From positions 434,001 to 498,000 of the forward strand of contig CAVPDZ010000010.1 in NCBI GenBank assembly GCA_963702755.1: a DNA stretch of 64,000 nt. The letters are read 5' to 3'. A program made the position numbers and the translations under genes. The stretch is from JAJPKK01 sp963702755 (GTDB taxonomy: Bacteria; Pseudomonadota; Alphaproteobacteria; Rhizobiales; Xanthobacteraceae). Positions 40,257 to 49,523 of this stretch are shown here, in pieces. Each line of letters starts with the position of its first letter. Position 1 is the stretch's first letter. Below the pieces are notes generated by a model. That model was not told the origin of the DNA. It made no database searches and saw only the letters and a list, made by a program, of their open reading frames with translations.

Positions 40257-42121
40257 ATCGTCATCGCCTGACGCGCCGTGACGTGCTGGTGCTGAGCGCC
40301 GGCGCGGCCGGCGCGCTTGCGACCGGCATCCCCGCGGCAGCCGAAGGCGAAACTGAAACCCACGGCATGTCGGCGTTCGGTGATCTCAAATATCCCGCCG
40401 ATTTCCGCCACTTCGACTATGTCAATCCGAACGCTCCGAAGGGCGGCGTGTTTTCCCAGATCGGATCGAACCGGCTCTTCAATCAGAACTTTCTGACCTT
40501 CAATTCGCTCAACAGCTTCATCCTGCGCGGCGACGCTGCGCTCGGCATGGAGGCGACGTTCGCGACGCTGATGGCGCGGGCGGGGGACGAGCCCGACGCG
40601 ATGTACGGCCTCGCCGCCGACAAGGTGCGGATATCGGCCGACGGCCTCGTCTATCGCTTCCACATTCGTCCCGAGGCGCGGTTCCATGACGGCACCAAGC
40701 TGACCGCGCGCGACGCCGCATTTTCGCTCAACCTCCTCAAGGAGAAGGGGCATCCGATCATCCAGCAGCTGACGCGCGAGATGGCGAGTGCGGAGGCGGA
40801 TGATGACGAGGTGCTTACGGTGCGCTTCGTTCCGAAGCGCGCGCGCGACGTGCCGCTGTTCGTGGCCGGTCTGCCGATTTTCTCGCGCGCGTACTACGCG
40901 ACCCGTTCGTTCGAGGAGTCGGGTCTCGATATTCCGCTCGGCTCGGGCGCCTATCGGGTCGGCCGCTTCGATGCGGGCCGCTTCATCGAATATCAGCGCG
41001 TTCCCGATTGGTGGGGCACCAACCTGCCGGTGAATGTCGGCCTGAACAATTTCGATGTGGTGCGGTTCGAATATTATCGCGACCGCGAGGTCGGCTTCGA
41101 AGGGTTCACGGCGAAGAACTATCTGTTCCGCGAGGAGTTCACCTCGCGCACCTGGGCGACGCGTTACGACTTCCCGGCGATCCGGGATGGCCGGGTCCAT
41201 CGCGAGGAATTTCCCGACGATACGCCGTCGGGCGGCCAGGGCTGGATGTTCAACACGCGGCGCGCGAAGTTCGCCAACCGGCGTCTGCGCGAGGCCGTGG
41301 GCTACGCCTTCGATTTCGAGTGGACCAACAAGAACATCATGTACGGCTCCTATCGGCGCACGGTGTCGGTGTTTCAAAACTCCGACCTGATGGCCGAAGG
41401 AATGCCGAGCCCCGAGGAACTGAAGCTGCTCGAACCCTGGCGCGGCAAGGTGCCGGACGAGGTGTTCGGGGAACCATTCTCGCCGCCAGTGTCCGACGGG
41501 TCGGGCCAGGACCGCGCGTTGCTGCGCAAGGCCTCGCAGATCCTCCAGGACGCCGGCTTCCCCATCAAGGGCGGCAAGCGGGTCGACGCCAAGGGCGAGC
41601 CGATCGTGTTCGAGTTCCTGATCGACGAGCCGACGTTCGAACCGCATCACATGCCGTTCATCAAGAACCTCAGGACGCTCGGCATCGAGGCAACGCTGCG
41701 CCTCGTCGATGCGGTCCAGTTCAAGGCGAGGGTCGACGATTTCGATTTCGACGTGGTGGTCGACCGCATGAGCTTCTCGACCGTGCCCGGCAACTCGCTC
41801 CGCACCTATTTTTCGTCGCGCGCGGCGGCCACCAAGGGCTCGCAGAATGTCGCCGGGATCGCCGATCCGGCGGTCGATGCCCTGATCGAGAAGATCATCG
41901 ACGCCAACTCGCGGCCCGAGCTTGTTGTCGCCACCCGCGCCCTCGACCGGGTGCTGCGCGCCGGACAGTATTGGGTGCCCCACTGGTTCAAGGCTGCCCA
42001 CCGCGTCGCCTATTGGGATGTCTTCGGCCAGCCGAAGGGGCATCCGACTTATATGCGCGGCATTCCGGAAACCTGGTGGTATGACCGTGACAAAGCCGCC
42101 AAGCTCGACAAGCCTGGTTGA
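40253..42121 (+). CDS. Family 5 extracellular solute-binding protein, YejA-like, copy 2
   Basis: This intact 622-residue paralogue of the preceding gene starts at GTG 40253 in a GTGA overlap. Its N-terminus MNRHRLTRRDVLVLSAGAAGA looks like a twin-arginine signal, unlike the Sec-type signal of copy 1. SBP_bac_5 features include YRFHIRPEARFHDGTKLTARDAAFSLNLL, LGSGAYRVGRFDAGRFIEYQRVPDWWG and PETWWYDRDKAAKLD near the end. It sits directly upstream of yejB, so both binding proteins probably feed one permease. Confidence 0.93.
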   Translation: MNRHRLTRRDVLVLSAGAAGALATGIPAAAEGETETHGMSAFGDLKYPADFRHFDYVNPNAPKGGVFSQIGSNRLFNQNFLTFNSLNSFILRGDAALGMEATFATLMARAGDEPDAMYGLAADKVRISADGLVYRFHIRPEARFHDGTKLTARDAAFSLNLLKEKGHPIIQQLTREMASAEADDDEVLTVRFVPKRARDVPLFVAGLPIFSRAYYATRSFEESGLDIPLGSGAYRVGRFDAGRFIEYQRVPDWWGTNLPVNVGLNNFDVVRFEYYRDREVGFEGFTAKNYLFREEFTSRTWATRYDFPAIRDGRVHREEFPDDTPSGGQGWMFNTRRAKFANRRLREAVGYAFDFEWTNKNIMYGSYRRTVSVFQNSDLMAEGMPSPEELKLLEPWRGKVPDEVFGEPFSPPVSDGSGQDRALLRKASQILQDAGFPIKGGKRVDAKGEPIVFEFLIDEPTFEPHHMPFIKNLRTLGIEATLRLVDAVQFKARVDDFDFDVVVDRMSFSTVPGNSLRTYFSSRAAATKGSQNVAGIADPAVDALIEKIIDANSRPELVVATRALDRVLRAGQYWVPHWFKAAHRVAYWDVFGQPKGHPTYMRGIPETWWYDRDKAAKLDKPG

Positions 42122-42152
42122 ACCCTCGTCCATCGTGATCGAATAGAGCCGC

Positions 42153-43267
42153 ATGTCCGCATACATCCTCCGCCGCGTCCTGCTGATGATCCCGACGCTG
42201 ATCGGCATCATGCTCGTGTCGTTTGCCGTCGTGCAGTTTGCGCCGGGCGGGCCGATCGAGCGGATCATTGCCCAGCTGTCGGGCTCGGATACCGGGGCGA
42301 CCTCGCGCATCTCCGGCTCTGCCGGCGGCGATTTCGGCGCCCGCGGCGGCGTGCAGGGTGCCGGCCAACTCGATGCCACCACGTCGAAATATCGCGGCGC
42401 CCAGGGTCTCGATCCGGAATTCATCAAGCGCCTGGAGAAGCAGTTCGGCTTCGACAAGCCGGCCTACGAGCGCTTCTTCATCATGATGTGGAACTACGCG
42501 CGGTTCGACTTCGGCCGCAGCTATTTCCGCGACACGACCGTGCTTGAGCTTGTCCGCGAGAAATTGCCGGTGTCGATCTCGCTCGGCATCTGGATGATGT
42601 TCGCCTCCTACCTGATCTCGATCCCGCTCGGCATCAGGAAAGCCATCAAGGACGGCACGCACTTCGACGTCTGGACCTCGGGCGTCATCATCCTCGGCAA
42701 CGCCATCCCGGGGTTCCTGTTTGCGGTGCTTTGATCGTGGTGTTCGCCGGCGGATCGTTCCTCGACTGGTTCCCGCTGCGCGGGCTCACCTCCGACAACT
42801 GGGCGATGCTGCCCTGGTACGGAAAGATTTACGATTATTTCTGGCACCTGACGCTGCCGCTGATCTCGCTCGGCGTCGGCGCATTTGCCACTTTGACGAT
42901 CTTCACGAAGAATTGCTTCCTCGATGAAATTCGCAAGCAGTACGTGCTGACCGCGCGCGCCAAAGGCTGCACCGACCGTCAGGTGCTGTACGGCCACGTC
43001 TTCCGCAATGCGATGCTGCTGATCATTGCCGGCTTTCCCGGCGCTTTCGTCCACGCCTTCTTTGCCGGCTCGGTGCTGATCGAGACGATCTTTTCGCTCG
43101 ATGGGCTCGGCCTGCTCGGCTTCGAGAGCGTGCTCAACCGCGACTACCCGGTTGTGTTCGCAACCCTTTATATCTTCTCCCTGGTCGGGCTTGTGCTCAA
43201 CCTTGTCGCCGATCTGACCTATACTTGGACCGACCCGCGGATCGATTTCGAGACGCGAGAGGTTTGA
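42153..43267 (+). CDS. yejB: ABC transporter permease YejB (frameshifted)
   Basis: The N-terminus has ILRRVLLMIPTLIGIMLVSFAVVQFAPGGPIE, the classic start of dipeptide-type permeases. A long periplasmic loop and LVREKLPVSISLGIW follow. After a break near 42733 the second frame contains the EAA-type loop EIRKQYVLTARAKGCTDRQVLYGHVFRNAML and ends in DLTYTWTDPRIDFETREV. It is an inner-membrane subunit pairing with YejE and YejF. The single-base shift is probably an error, because both halves are highly conserved. Confidence 0.92.
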
Positions 43268-43268
43268 G

Positions 43269-44511
43269 ATGGACGACCGCACCACCCTCGAGCCCGAACC
43301 CGAAGACCGCGTCTTCACGCACCCGGTCCCGGACCGTGGTTCGCATGAGGCGCCGCCGATTCTCGATGTGGCGCCGGTCGGGCCCGATATCCCGTTGCGC
43401 TCGCGGTCGCGCTTGGCGCTTGTCGCCGCTCAACCGCCGGCGCTGGGACAATTTCAAATACAACAAGCGCGGCTACTGGTCGCTGTGGTTGTTCCTCGTT
43501 CTCTTCGTGGTCTCGATGGGAGCGGAGCTGATCGCGAACGACAAGCCGTTCGTCGTGAGCTTCGAGGGCCGGCTCTATTTCCCGGTGTTCTTCGCCTATC
43601 CCGAGACGACTTTCGGCGGCGACTTCGAGACGGCGGCCGACTACCGCGATCCGTTCCTGCAAAAGCTGATCGCCGACAAGGGCGGCTCCATGATCTGGCC
43701 GCCGATCCGTTTTTCTTACGATACCCACAATCTCGATCTGCCGACGCCGGCACCGTCGAAGCCGACCTGGCTTCTGACCGAGAAGGAATGCCAGGCGGTG
43801 GTCGAGAAGAACCACCTCTCGGGCTGCCGCGACCTCGAATACAACTGGCTCGGCACCGACGACCAGGGCCGCGACGTCGTCGCGCGCATGCTCTACGGGT
43901 TCCGGCTCTCGGTGCTGTTCGGCCTCGTGCTGACGGCGGTATCGTCGGTGATCGGCATCGCAGCCGGCGCGGTGCAAGGCTATTTCGGCGGCTGGACCGA
44001 TCTTCTGTTCCAGCGCTTCATCGAAATCTGGACGTCGATCAACGAGCTTTATCTGCTGCTCATCATATCGTCGATGTTCATCCCCGGTTTCTTCATACTG
44101 ATCGGGATCCTGCTCCTGTTCTCCTGGGTGTCGCTCGTCGGCCTCGTCCGCGCCGAATTCCTGCGCGGGCGCAATTTCGAATATGTCCAGGCGGCCCGCG
44201 CGCTCGGCGTCACCAATCGCGTCATCATGTTCCGCCACCTGTTGCCGAACGCGATGGTGGCGACCATGACGTTCGTGCCGTTCATCCTGTCGGGCTCGGT
44301 GATGACGCTGACCGCCCTCGACTTCCTCGGCTTCGGCCTGCCGCCGGGATCGCCGTCGCTCGGCGAAATGCTGCAGCAGGGCAAGGCCAACATCCAGGCG
44401 CCGTGGCTCGGGCTCACGGGCTTCTTCACCGTTGCCATCATGCTTTCGCTTCTTATCTTTATCGGCGAAGGCGTGCGTGACGCCTATGACCCGCGCAAGA
44501 CCTTCAAGTGA
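43269..44511 (+). CDS. yejE: ABC transporter permease YejE (frameshifted)
   Basis: Starts one base after the yejB stop with a charged cytoplasmic N-terminus. A break near 43430 (LAL then SPLNRRRWDNF) leads to the permease core: RGYWSLWLFLVLFVVSM, a periplasmic domain with DLEYNWLGTDDQGRDVVARMLYGFR, and the EAA loop FEYVQAARALGVTNRVIMFRHLLPNA. It ends GVRDAYDPRKTFK, as in other YejE/DppC permeases. It is the second membrane subunit of the peptide importer. Confidence 0.92.
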
Positions 44512-44526
44512 GCAAGTGAGCCGGTG

Positions 44527-46212
44527 ATGGACGCTTCGGTACAGCCGCTTCTTTCAGTCCGCGACTTGTCGGTCGAGTTCGGCCAGGGCCGCAACAGGCT
44601 TCTGGCCGTCGACCGCGTGTCGTTCGACATCGCCAAGGGCGAGACGTTGGCGTTGGTCGGCGAATCGGGCTCCGGCAAGTCGGTCACCGCGCTGTCGATC
44701 CTGCGGCTCCTGCCTTATCCGGCGTGCTCGCACCCGTGCGGCTCGGTGACGTTCAAGGGGCGCGACCTGATGCGCCTGCGCGAGAACCAGATTCGCGAGG
44801 TGCGCGGCAAGGACATCACCATCGTCTTCCAGGAGCCGATGACGTCGCTTAACCCGCTGCACACCATCGAGAAGCAGATCGCCGAAATCCTCCTGCTGCA
44901 CGGGGGAATCGTCGGCCGCGCGGCGCGGGCGCGCACGATCGAACTGCTCACGCAAGTGGGCATCCGCGACCCGGAACACCGCCTGTCGAGCTTCCCGCAC
45001 CAGCTCTCCGGCGGCCAGCGCCAGCGCATCATGATCGCGATGGCGCTCGCCAACAGTCCCGATCTCTTGATCGCCGACGAGCCGACGACGGCGCTCGACG
45101 TCACCGTGCAGGCGCAGATCCTGCAGCTGCTCAAGGACCTCCAGGCTCGCCTCGGGATGGCGGTGCTGTTCATCACTCACGATCTCGGCGTGGTGCGCAA
45201 GGTCGCCGATCGGGTCTGCGTGATGCGGTACGGCAAGATCGTGGAGGAGGGCCCGGTCGAGACGTTGTTCTCGGCGCCCCAGCATCCCTACACGCGCCAA
45301 CTCGTTGCCGCCGAACCGAAGGGCAAGCCGGCGCCGATCAACCCGAGCGGCGACGTGATGATCAAGACCGACAACCTGAAGGTCTGGTTCCCGATCAAGC
45401 GAGGCATGATGCGCAAGGTCGTCGGCCACATCAAGGCTGTCGACGGCGTGTCGATCGAGATCAGGCGCGGCGAGACGCTGGGCGTCGTCGGCGAATCCGG
45501 CTCCGGCAAGACCACGCTCGGGCTCGCGATCCTGCGCCTCATCTCCTCCGAAGGGCCGATCGTGTTTCTGGGCCGCGAGATGCAGGGCCTGAAATTCAAG
45601 CAGATGCGCCCGTTCCGGCGCGACATGCAGATCGTTTTCCAGGACCCCTACGGTTCGCTGAGCCCGCGCATGACCATCGGCGACGTCATCGAGGAGGGGC
45701 TGCCGATCCACCAGCCGCACCTCAAGAGCCACGAGCGGGAAGAGCGCGTCATACGCGCCATGAAGGAAGTCGGCCTCGATCCGATGTGCCGCTCGCGCTA
45801 TCCGCACGAGTTCTCCGGCGGCCAGCGCCAGCGCATCGCCGTCGCCCGCGCCGTCGCGCTGGAGCCCACGTTCGTGGTGCTTGATGAGCCGACCTCGGCA
45901 CTCGACATGCTGATCCAGGCGCAGATCGTCGATCTCTTGCGCGACCTGCAGAAGCGCAAGAATTTGACTTACATGTTCATCTCCCACGACCTCAAGGTCG
46001 TGGCGGCGCTCGCGAGCAAGCTCATCGTCATGCGCAACGGCAAAGTGGTCGAGGAAGGCGCCGCAGCCGACATCTTCGCGAAGCCGAAGTCGCCCTACAC
46101 CCGCGCGCTCTTCTCCGCCGCCTTCAATCTCGAAACGACGGGCGAGGGCGCGGTCGCGCAATGGATCAGGAATCAGGGATCAGTAATCAAAAGGCAGAGG
46201 TTGCTCTTGTGA
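44527..46212 (+). CDS. yejF: ABC transporter ATP-binding protein YejF (two ATPase domains)
   Basis: The product has 561 residues with two ABC domains. The first has Walker A GESGSGKS (45-52), signature LSGGQRQR and Walker B LLIADEPTTALD. The second has GESGSGKT, FSGGQRQR and FVVLDEPTSALD. Each is followed by the oligopeptide C-terminal motif (HPYTRQL; SPYTRALF). It powers the YejABE importer. The C-terminus after AFNLETT runs on about 20 residues further than most homologues, into sequence containing an inverted repeat of AGTAATCA, so the end may have drifted. Confidence 0.94.
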   Translation: MDASVQPLLSVRDLSVEFGQGRNRLLAVDRVSFDIAKGETLALVGESGSGKSVTALSILRLLPYPACSHPCGSVTFKGRDLMRLRENQIREVRGKDITIVFQEPMTSLNPLHTIEKQIAEILLLHGGIVGRAARARTIELLTQVGIRDPEHRLSSFPHQLSGGQRQRIMIAMALANSPDLLIADEPTTALDVTVQAQILQLLKDLQARLGMAVLFITHDLGVVRKVADRVCVMRYGKIVEEGPVETLFSAPQHPYTRQLVAAEPKGKPAPINPSGDVMIKTDNLKVWFPIKRGMMRKVVGHIKAVDGVSIEIRRGETLGVVGESGSGKTTLGLAILRLISSEGPIVFLGREMQGLKFKQMRPFRRDMQIVFQDPYGSLSPRMTIGDVIEEGLPIHQPHLKSHEREERVIRAMKEVGLDPMCRSRYPHEFSGGQRQRIAVARAVALEPTFVVLDEPTSALDMLIQAQIVDLLRDLQKRKNLTYMFISHDLKVVAALASKLIVMRNGKVVEEGAAADIFAKPKSPYTRALFSAAFNLETTGEGAVAQWIRNQGSVIKRQRLLL

Positions 46213-46243
46213 TTACTACTCTGATGACGGGCTCCTGATCCGG

Positions 46244-47336
46244 TCAGCCGTCCTCTTCCCAGAGCAGGACGAGGAAGCCGGAGAGGCCGCCGGCGATGAT
46301 CGGCAGCCAAGCGGCGAGGACCGGCGTCAGCAGCTCGGCTTTGCTCAGGTCTTCGGTCACCTTGGACAGCACGTAGATCGAAAAGCCGGCCGCGATGCCG
46401 AGCAGGATTCGCTGCGGCACGCCGCCGAACCGGAACGCGCGCAAGCTCACCGAGCCGGCGAGCAGGATCATCGCAGCCAGCAGGAACGGCCGCGCGATCA
46501 GAAGCTGGTACTGCAGCCGATAGCCGGCCGCGGCGAAGCCTGAATCTTCAGCGAAGCGGATGTAGGTCGGCAAATGCCAGAAGCCGACCGTGTCCGGCGC
46601 GGCAAAGCTCTCGGCGACCTGTTCGCGCGTCAGCCTGGTCGGCAGGATGTAGGTGTCGAAGTCCTGCGCCGGCGCGTTGACGGCGAAGACTCTCGACTTG
46701 GTTCAGGAGCCAGCCGCCGCGTTGAAGTTCCGCACTCTGCGCCTCGATCCGCTCCTTGAACTCGCCGGTCGAACTGAACGTGAATGCAACGATGGTCGTG
46801 AGCCGCAGGCCCTGGTCATGGCTTTGCAGCGCGTTGAGAATCGATTCGCCATCGATGCCGCGCTGCCTGACCCAATAGCCGTTGCTGTAGCCTTCGAGCG
46901 CCGACTGGCCTTGTCCGAAGATCTGCGATTCGATGCGCTTCGAGGCTTCGCGCAACGCGGCCGAGGCCGGATTGTAGACAAGGGTCGCGAACGCTCCGAG
47001 CAGCAGTGCGACGACGAGGGCCGGGGTGATGATCTGCCACACCGACATGCCGGCGCCGCGCGCGACCACGAGTTCCATCCGCCGCGACAGGCTGAGATAG
47101 CAGGCCATCGCGCCGATCAGCACGCTGAAGGGAAACAGGCGCTCCATGATCTGTGGAACGCGATAGACCGACATGAGGATGATAAGCCCGGTCGGCGCAT
47201 TGGGCACATCGGCGGCCTTGCGCATGAGGTCGATGTAATCGACGAGCGCGACCAGCACGAAGACGCCGACGAACACGCCGACCACCGCCACCAGGAAGCG
47301 GTAGGCAAAATAGCGTGACAGCGTCAGCGCGGCCAT
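46244..47336 (-). CDS. lptG: LPS export permease LptG (frameshifted)
   Basis: The N-terminal frame has LSRYFAYRFLVAVVGVFVGVFVLVALVDYIDLMRKA and MERLFPFSVLIGAMACYLSLSRRMELVVARGAGMSVWQI, hallmarks of YjgP/YjgQ permeases of the LptG branch. After a break near 46685 the other frame gives the periplasmic end and three C-terminal helices (SLRAFRFGG, ILLGIAAGFSIYVLSKV, LLTPVLAAWLPIIAGGLSGFLVLL). It extracts LPS for transport to the outer membrane with LptB and LptF and is normally essential, so the shift is probably a sequence error. No lptF is adjacent. Confidence 0.9.
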
Positions 47337-47472
47337 GAACCCATCCTTTTCCCCCGCCGGTGCAGGCGTTTACAGCCTGGCTCCGGCAACGGGGCCCCTG
47401 GGACAAGGTGATAGCAGCAGGGAGCGGCGAGGGGAACGCCCGGGTTGCAGGGCCGCGGGTATGGAACCCAGC

Positions 47473-48003
47473 TCAGGCCGCGAGCGGGTACTCGGCCTCG
47501 ACCACGTACGGCCCCCCGCCGACGGAGGAGCGGGAGGAATACAGCACGAAGCGCGACACCGGAAACGGCGTCGAGCGGAACGGGCGGGTGGAGAGATAGT
47601 CCGCCACATCGCGGCTCGACGCATCGCGCAGGCGCGCGAGCGTCACGTGCGGCTTGTATTTGCGATCAGGCTCGAGGCCGACCCGTTGCATCAGCCGTTC
47701 ATGGTCGGCCTGGAGTTCGACGAGTTGCGGCACGGCGCGTACCGCCGCGACCACGGCGCGAGGCTTGTTGCCGCCGAAGGAATCGAGGCCTTCGATGCGC
47801 AGGTCAAACGGCGCCCGTTTGACCTTGCCCAGCATGAAGGCGATTTCGCGGGCGAGGGCATCGTCGATGTCGCCGATGAAGCGCAGCGTCAGGTGATAGT
47901 TTTCGGGGTCGATCCAGCGTGCACCCGGCAGGCCGCCGCGCAGCAGCGCCAGCGATTGGCCGATCTCGGAAGGGATTTCGACTGCAGTAAAGAGGCGGGG
48001 CAT
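47473..48003 (-). CDS. thpR: RNA 2',3'-cyclic phosphodiesterase (2H family)
   Basis: This 176-residue protein has the two catalytic HxTx motifs of the 2H phosphoesterase fold: HLTL (37-40) and HVTL (119-122). It opens with MPRLFTAVEIP and has WIDPENYHLTLRFIGD, typical of ThpR/LigT. It hydrolyses 2',3'-cyclic phosphates on RNA ends, and LigT homologues can ligate tRNA halves in vitro. The ATG at 48003 is chosen over an in-frame start 69 bases upstream that would overlap the esterase gene. Confidence 0.92.
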   Translation of the reverse strand: MPRLFTAVEIPSEIGQSLALLRGGLPGARWIDPENYHLTLRFIGDIDDALAREIAFMLGKVKRAPFDLRIEGLDSFGGNKPRAVVAAVRAVPQLVELQADHERLMQRVGLEPDRKYKPHVTLARLRDASSRDVADYLSTRPFRSTPFPVSRFVLYSSRSSVGGGPYVVEAEYPLAA

Positions 48004-48052
48004 GGCGGCAAAACTACACTGCGATACCCGGTTATGTGGCGGATTCGGGGGT

Positions 48053-48808
48053 TCAACGCAATGAGGCGCCATTTTCGGCTGCCCGCGCCTTGGCCACCAG
48101 CGCCTGCGCCGCAGGGAGGATATTTTTCACGATGACGTCGACCCCGGCGGCGGTCGGATGCAGTCCATCGTGTTGATTGAGCTTTGCTTCCAAAGCGACC
48201 CCATCGAGGAAGAACGGATAGAGGATCGCCCCGTACTTGGCCGCAAGGTCCGGGTAGATGCTGTCGAAGGCGCGGCGATACTCGTCGTCCAAATTGCGGG
48301 GTGCCAACATGCCGCAGAGCAGCACCGGGATCTTGCGCTGCTGAAGCCGGCTCAGGACGTCGTTGAGCGCCTTGCGGGTGATTTTCGGATCGACCCCGCG
48401 CAGCGCGTCGTTGGCGCCGAGTTCGACGATGACGCCATCGGTCCCTTCCGGCACCGACCAGTCGAGCCGGGAAAGCCCGCCTGACGCGGTATCGCCGGAT
48501 ACGCCAGCATTGGCGATGCTGACGTTTTGCCCCTTGGCGATGAGCGCCTGCTGCAATTTCACCGGGAAGGCTTCGTTCGCGCGCAGTCCGAACCCGGCCG
48601 TCAGCGAATCACCGAGCGCAACGATCTTCACCTGGGGGTCGGCAGCGCGCACCGGACCGCTCGCCCCGAATCCGGCGCAAAGAATTATGACAGCGGTTGC
48701 CCAGGCGCCTATCTTCACTCGGCTCTTCACTCGGCCCGGGAATTTCCCATATGAGCGCGGCGACCGACCCGAACCCACGCGGACGACACGGAAATTCACA
48801 AATCCCAT
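48053..48808 (-). CDS. SGNH/GDSL arylesterase, TesA-like
   Basis: GDSL-family blocks are clear: ALGDSLTAGFG (block I, nucleophile Ser), GVSGDTASGG (II), ELGANDALRG (III) and DGLHPTAAG (V, Asp and His). The protein resembles TesA, an exported acyl-CoA thioesterase/lysophospholipase/arylesterase. A signal peptide (IGAWATAVIILCAGFGASGPVRAA) begins about 30 residues after the ATG at 48808; GTG codons at 48730 or 48718 would start right at the signal and are real alternatives. It is divergent from ybbA-ybbP, the same grouping as tesA-ybbA-ybbP in enterics. Confidence 0.9.
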   Translation of the reverse strand: MGFVNFRVVRVGSGRSPRSYGKFPGRVKSRVKIGAWATAVIILCAGFGASGPVRAADPQVKIVALGDSLTAGFGLRANEAFPVKLQQALIAKGQNVSIANAGVSGDTASGGLSRLDWSVPEGTDGVIVELGANDALRGVDPKITRKALNDVLSRLQQRKIPVLLCGMLAPRNLDDEYRRAFDSIYPDLAAKYGAILYPFFLDGVALEAKLNQHDGLHPTAAGVDVIVKNILPAAQALVAKARAAENGASLR

Positions 48809-49523
48809 GGATGCTACCTCGGCGACGACGCGCCCCGTTATACCGGCAATTTCGGTCACGGGCGTCAATCTCTCCCTCGGTCACGGCGCCGCACGGGTGC
48901 ATATCCTCAAGGACATCGCCCTTGATGTTGGCCGTGGCGAGGCGGTCGGCCTCCTCGGCCCGTCGGGTTCCGGCAAGTCGACCTTGCTCATGGTCATGGC
49001 CGGGCTCGAACGCCCCGATGAAGGCACCGTGATCGTTGCAGGCCAGGACATCGGCCAACTCGATGAAGACGCGCTTGCGCGCTTCCGTGGCCGCCATGTG
49101 GGCATCGTGTTCCAATCTTTCCACCTCATCCCGACCATGACGGCGCTCGAGAACGTCGCGGTGCCGCTCGAACTTGCCGGCGTGCGGGATGCGTTCGAGC
49201 GCGCGGCCACGGAACTTGCCGCCGTCGGCCTTGCGGCGCGCGCCAGCCATTATCCGGCGCAACTCTCGGGCGGCGAGCAGCAGCGCGTCGCGCTTGCACG
49301 CGCGCTCGCGCCGAGCCCGTCGATCATCATTGCCGACGAGCCGACCGGCAATCTCGACGAAACCACGGGCACCGAAGTGATCGATCTCATGTTCGCGCGG
49401 TTCGCGGCGGAGAAGATGACGCTCGTGCTCGTGACCCACGATCTGGCGCTCGCCAAGCGCTGCGACCGCGTCGTGCGGCTGCGCTCCGGCCATGTCGAAG
49501 AAGAAGGGGTGGCGACCGCATGA
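48807..49523 (+). CDS. ABC transporter ATP-binding protein YbbA-like
   Basis: This 238-residue ATPase has Walker A GPSGSGKS (51-58), the Q-loop FQSFHLIPTMTALENV typical of the LolD/MacB/YbbA group, signature LSGGEQQR, Walker B IIIADEPTGNLDE and H-loop LVTHD. It pairs with the large permease that follows in a 4-bp ATGA overlap. The transporter is an exporter or mechanotransmission-type complex of unknown substrate. Its ATG lies in CCATGG, sharing bases with a candidate start of the divergent esterase. Confidence 0.93.
   Translation: MDATSATTRPVIPAISVTGVNLSLGHGAARVHILKDIALDVGRGEAVGLLGPSGSGKSTLLMVMAGLERPDEGTVIVAGQDIGQLDEDALARFRGRHVGIVFQSFHLIPTMTALENVAVPLELAGVRDAFERAATELAAVGLAARASHYPAQLSGGEQQRVALARALAPSPSIIIADEPTGNLDETTGTEVIDLMFARFAAEKMTLVLVTHDLALAKRCDRVVRLRSGHVEEEGVATA

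Noticed and set aside
40250..42457. A 735-codon open frame opposite the second YejA-like gene
   Set aside because: Antisense shadow of a gene with clear family motifs; it has no start site or recognisable domain.
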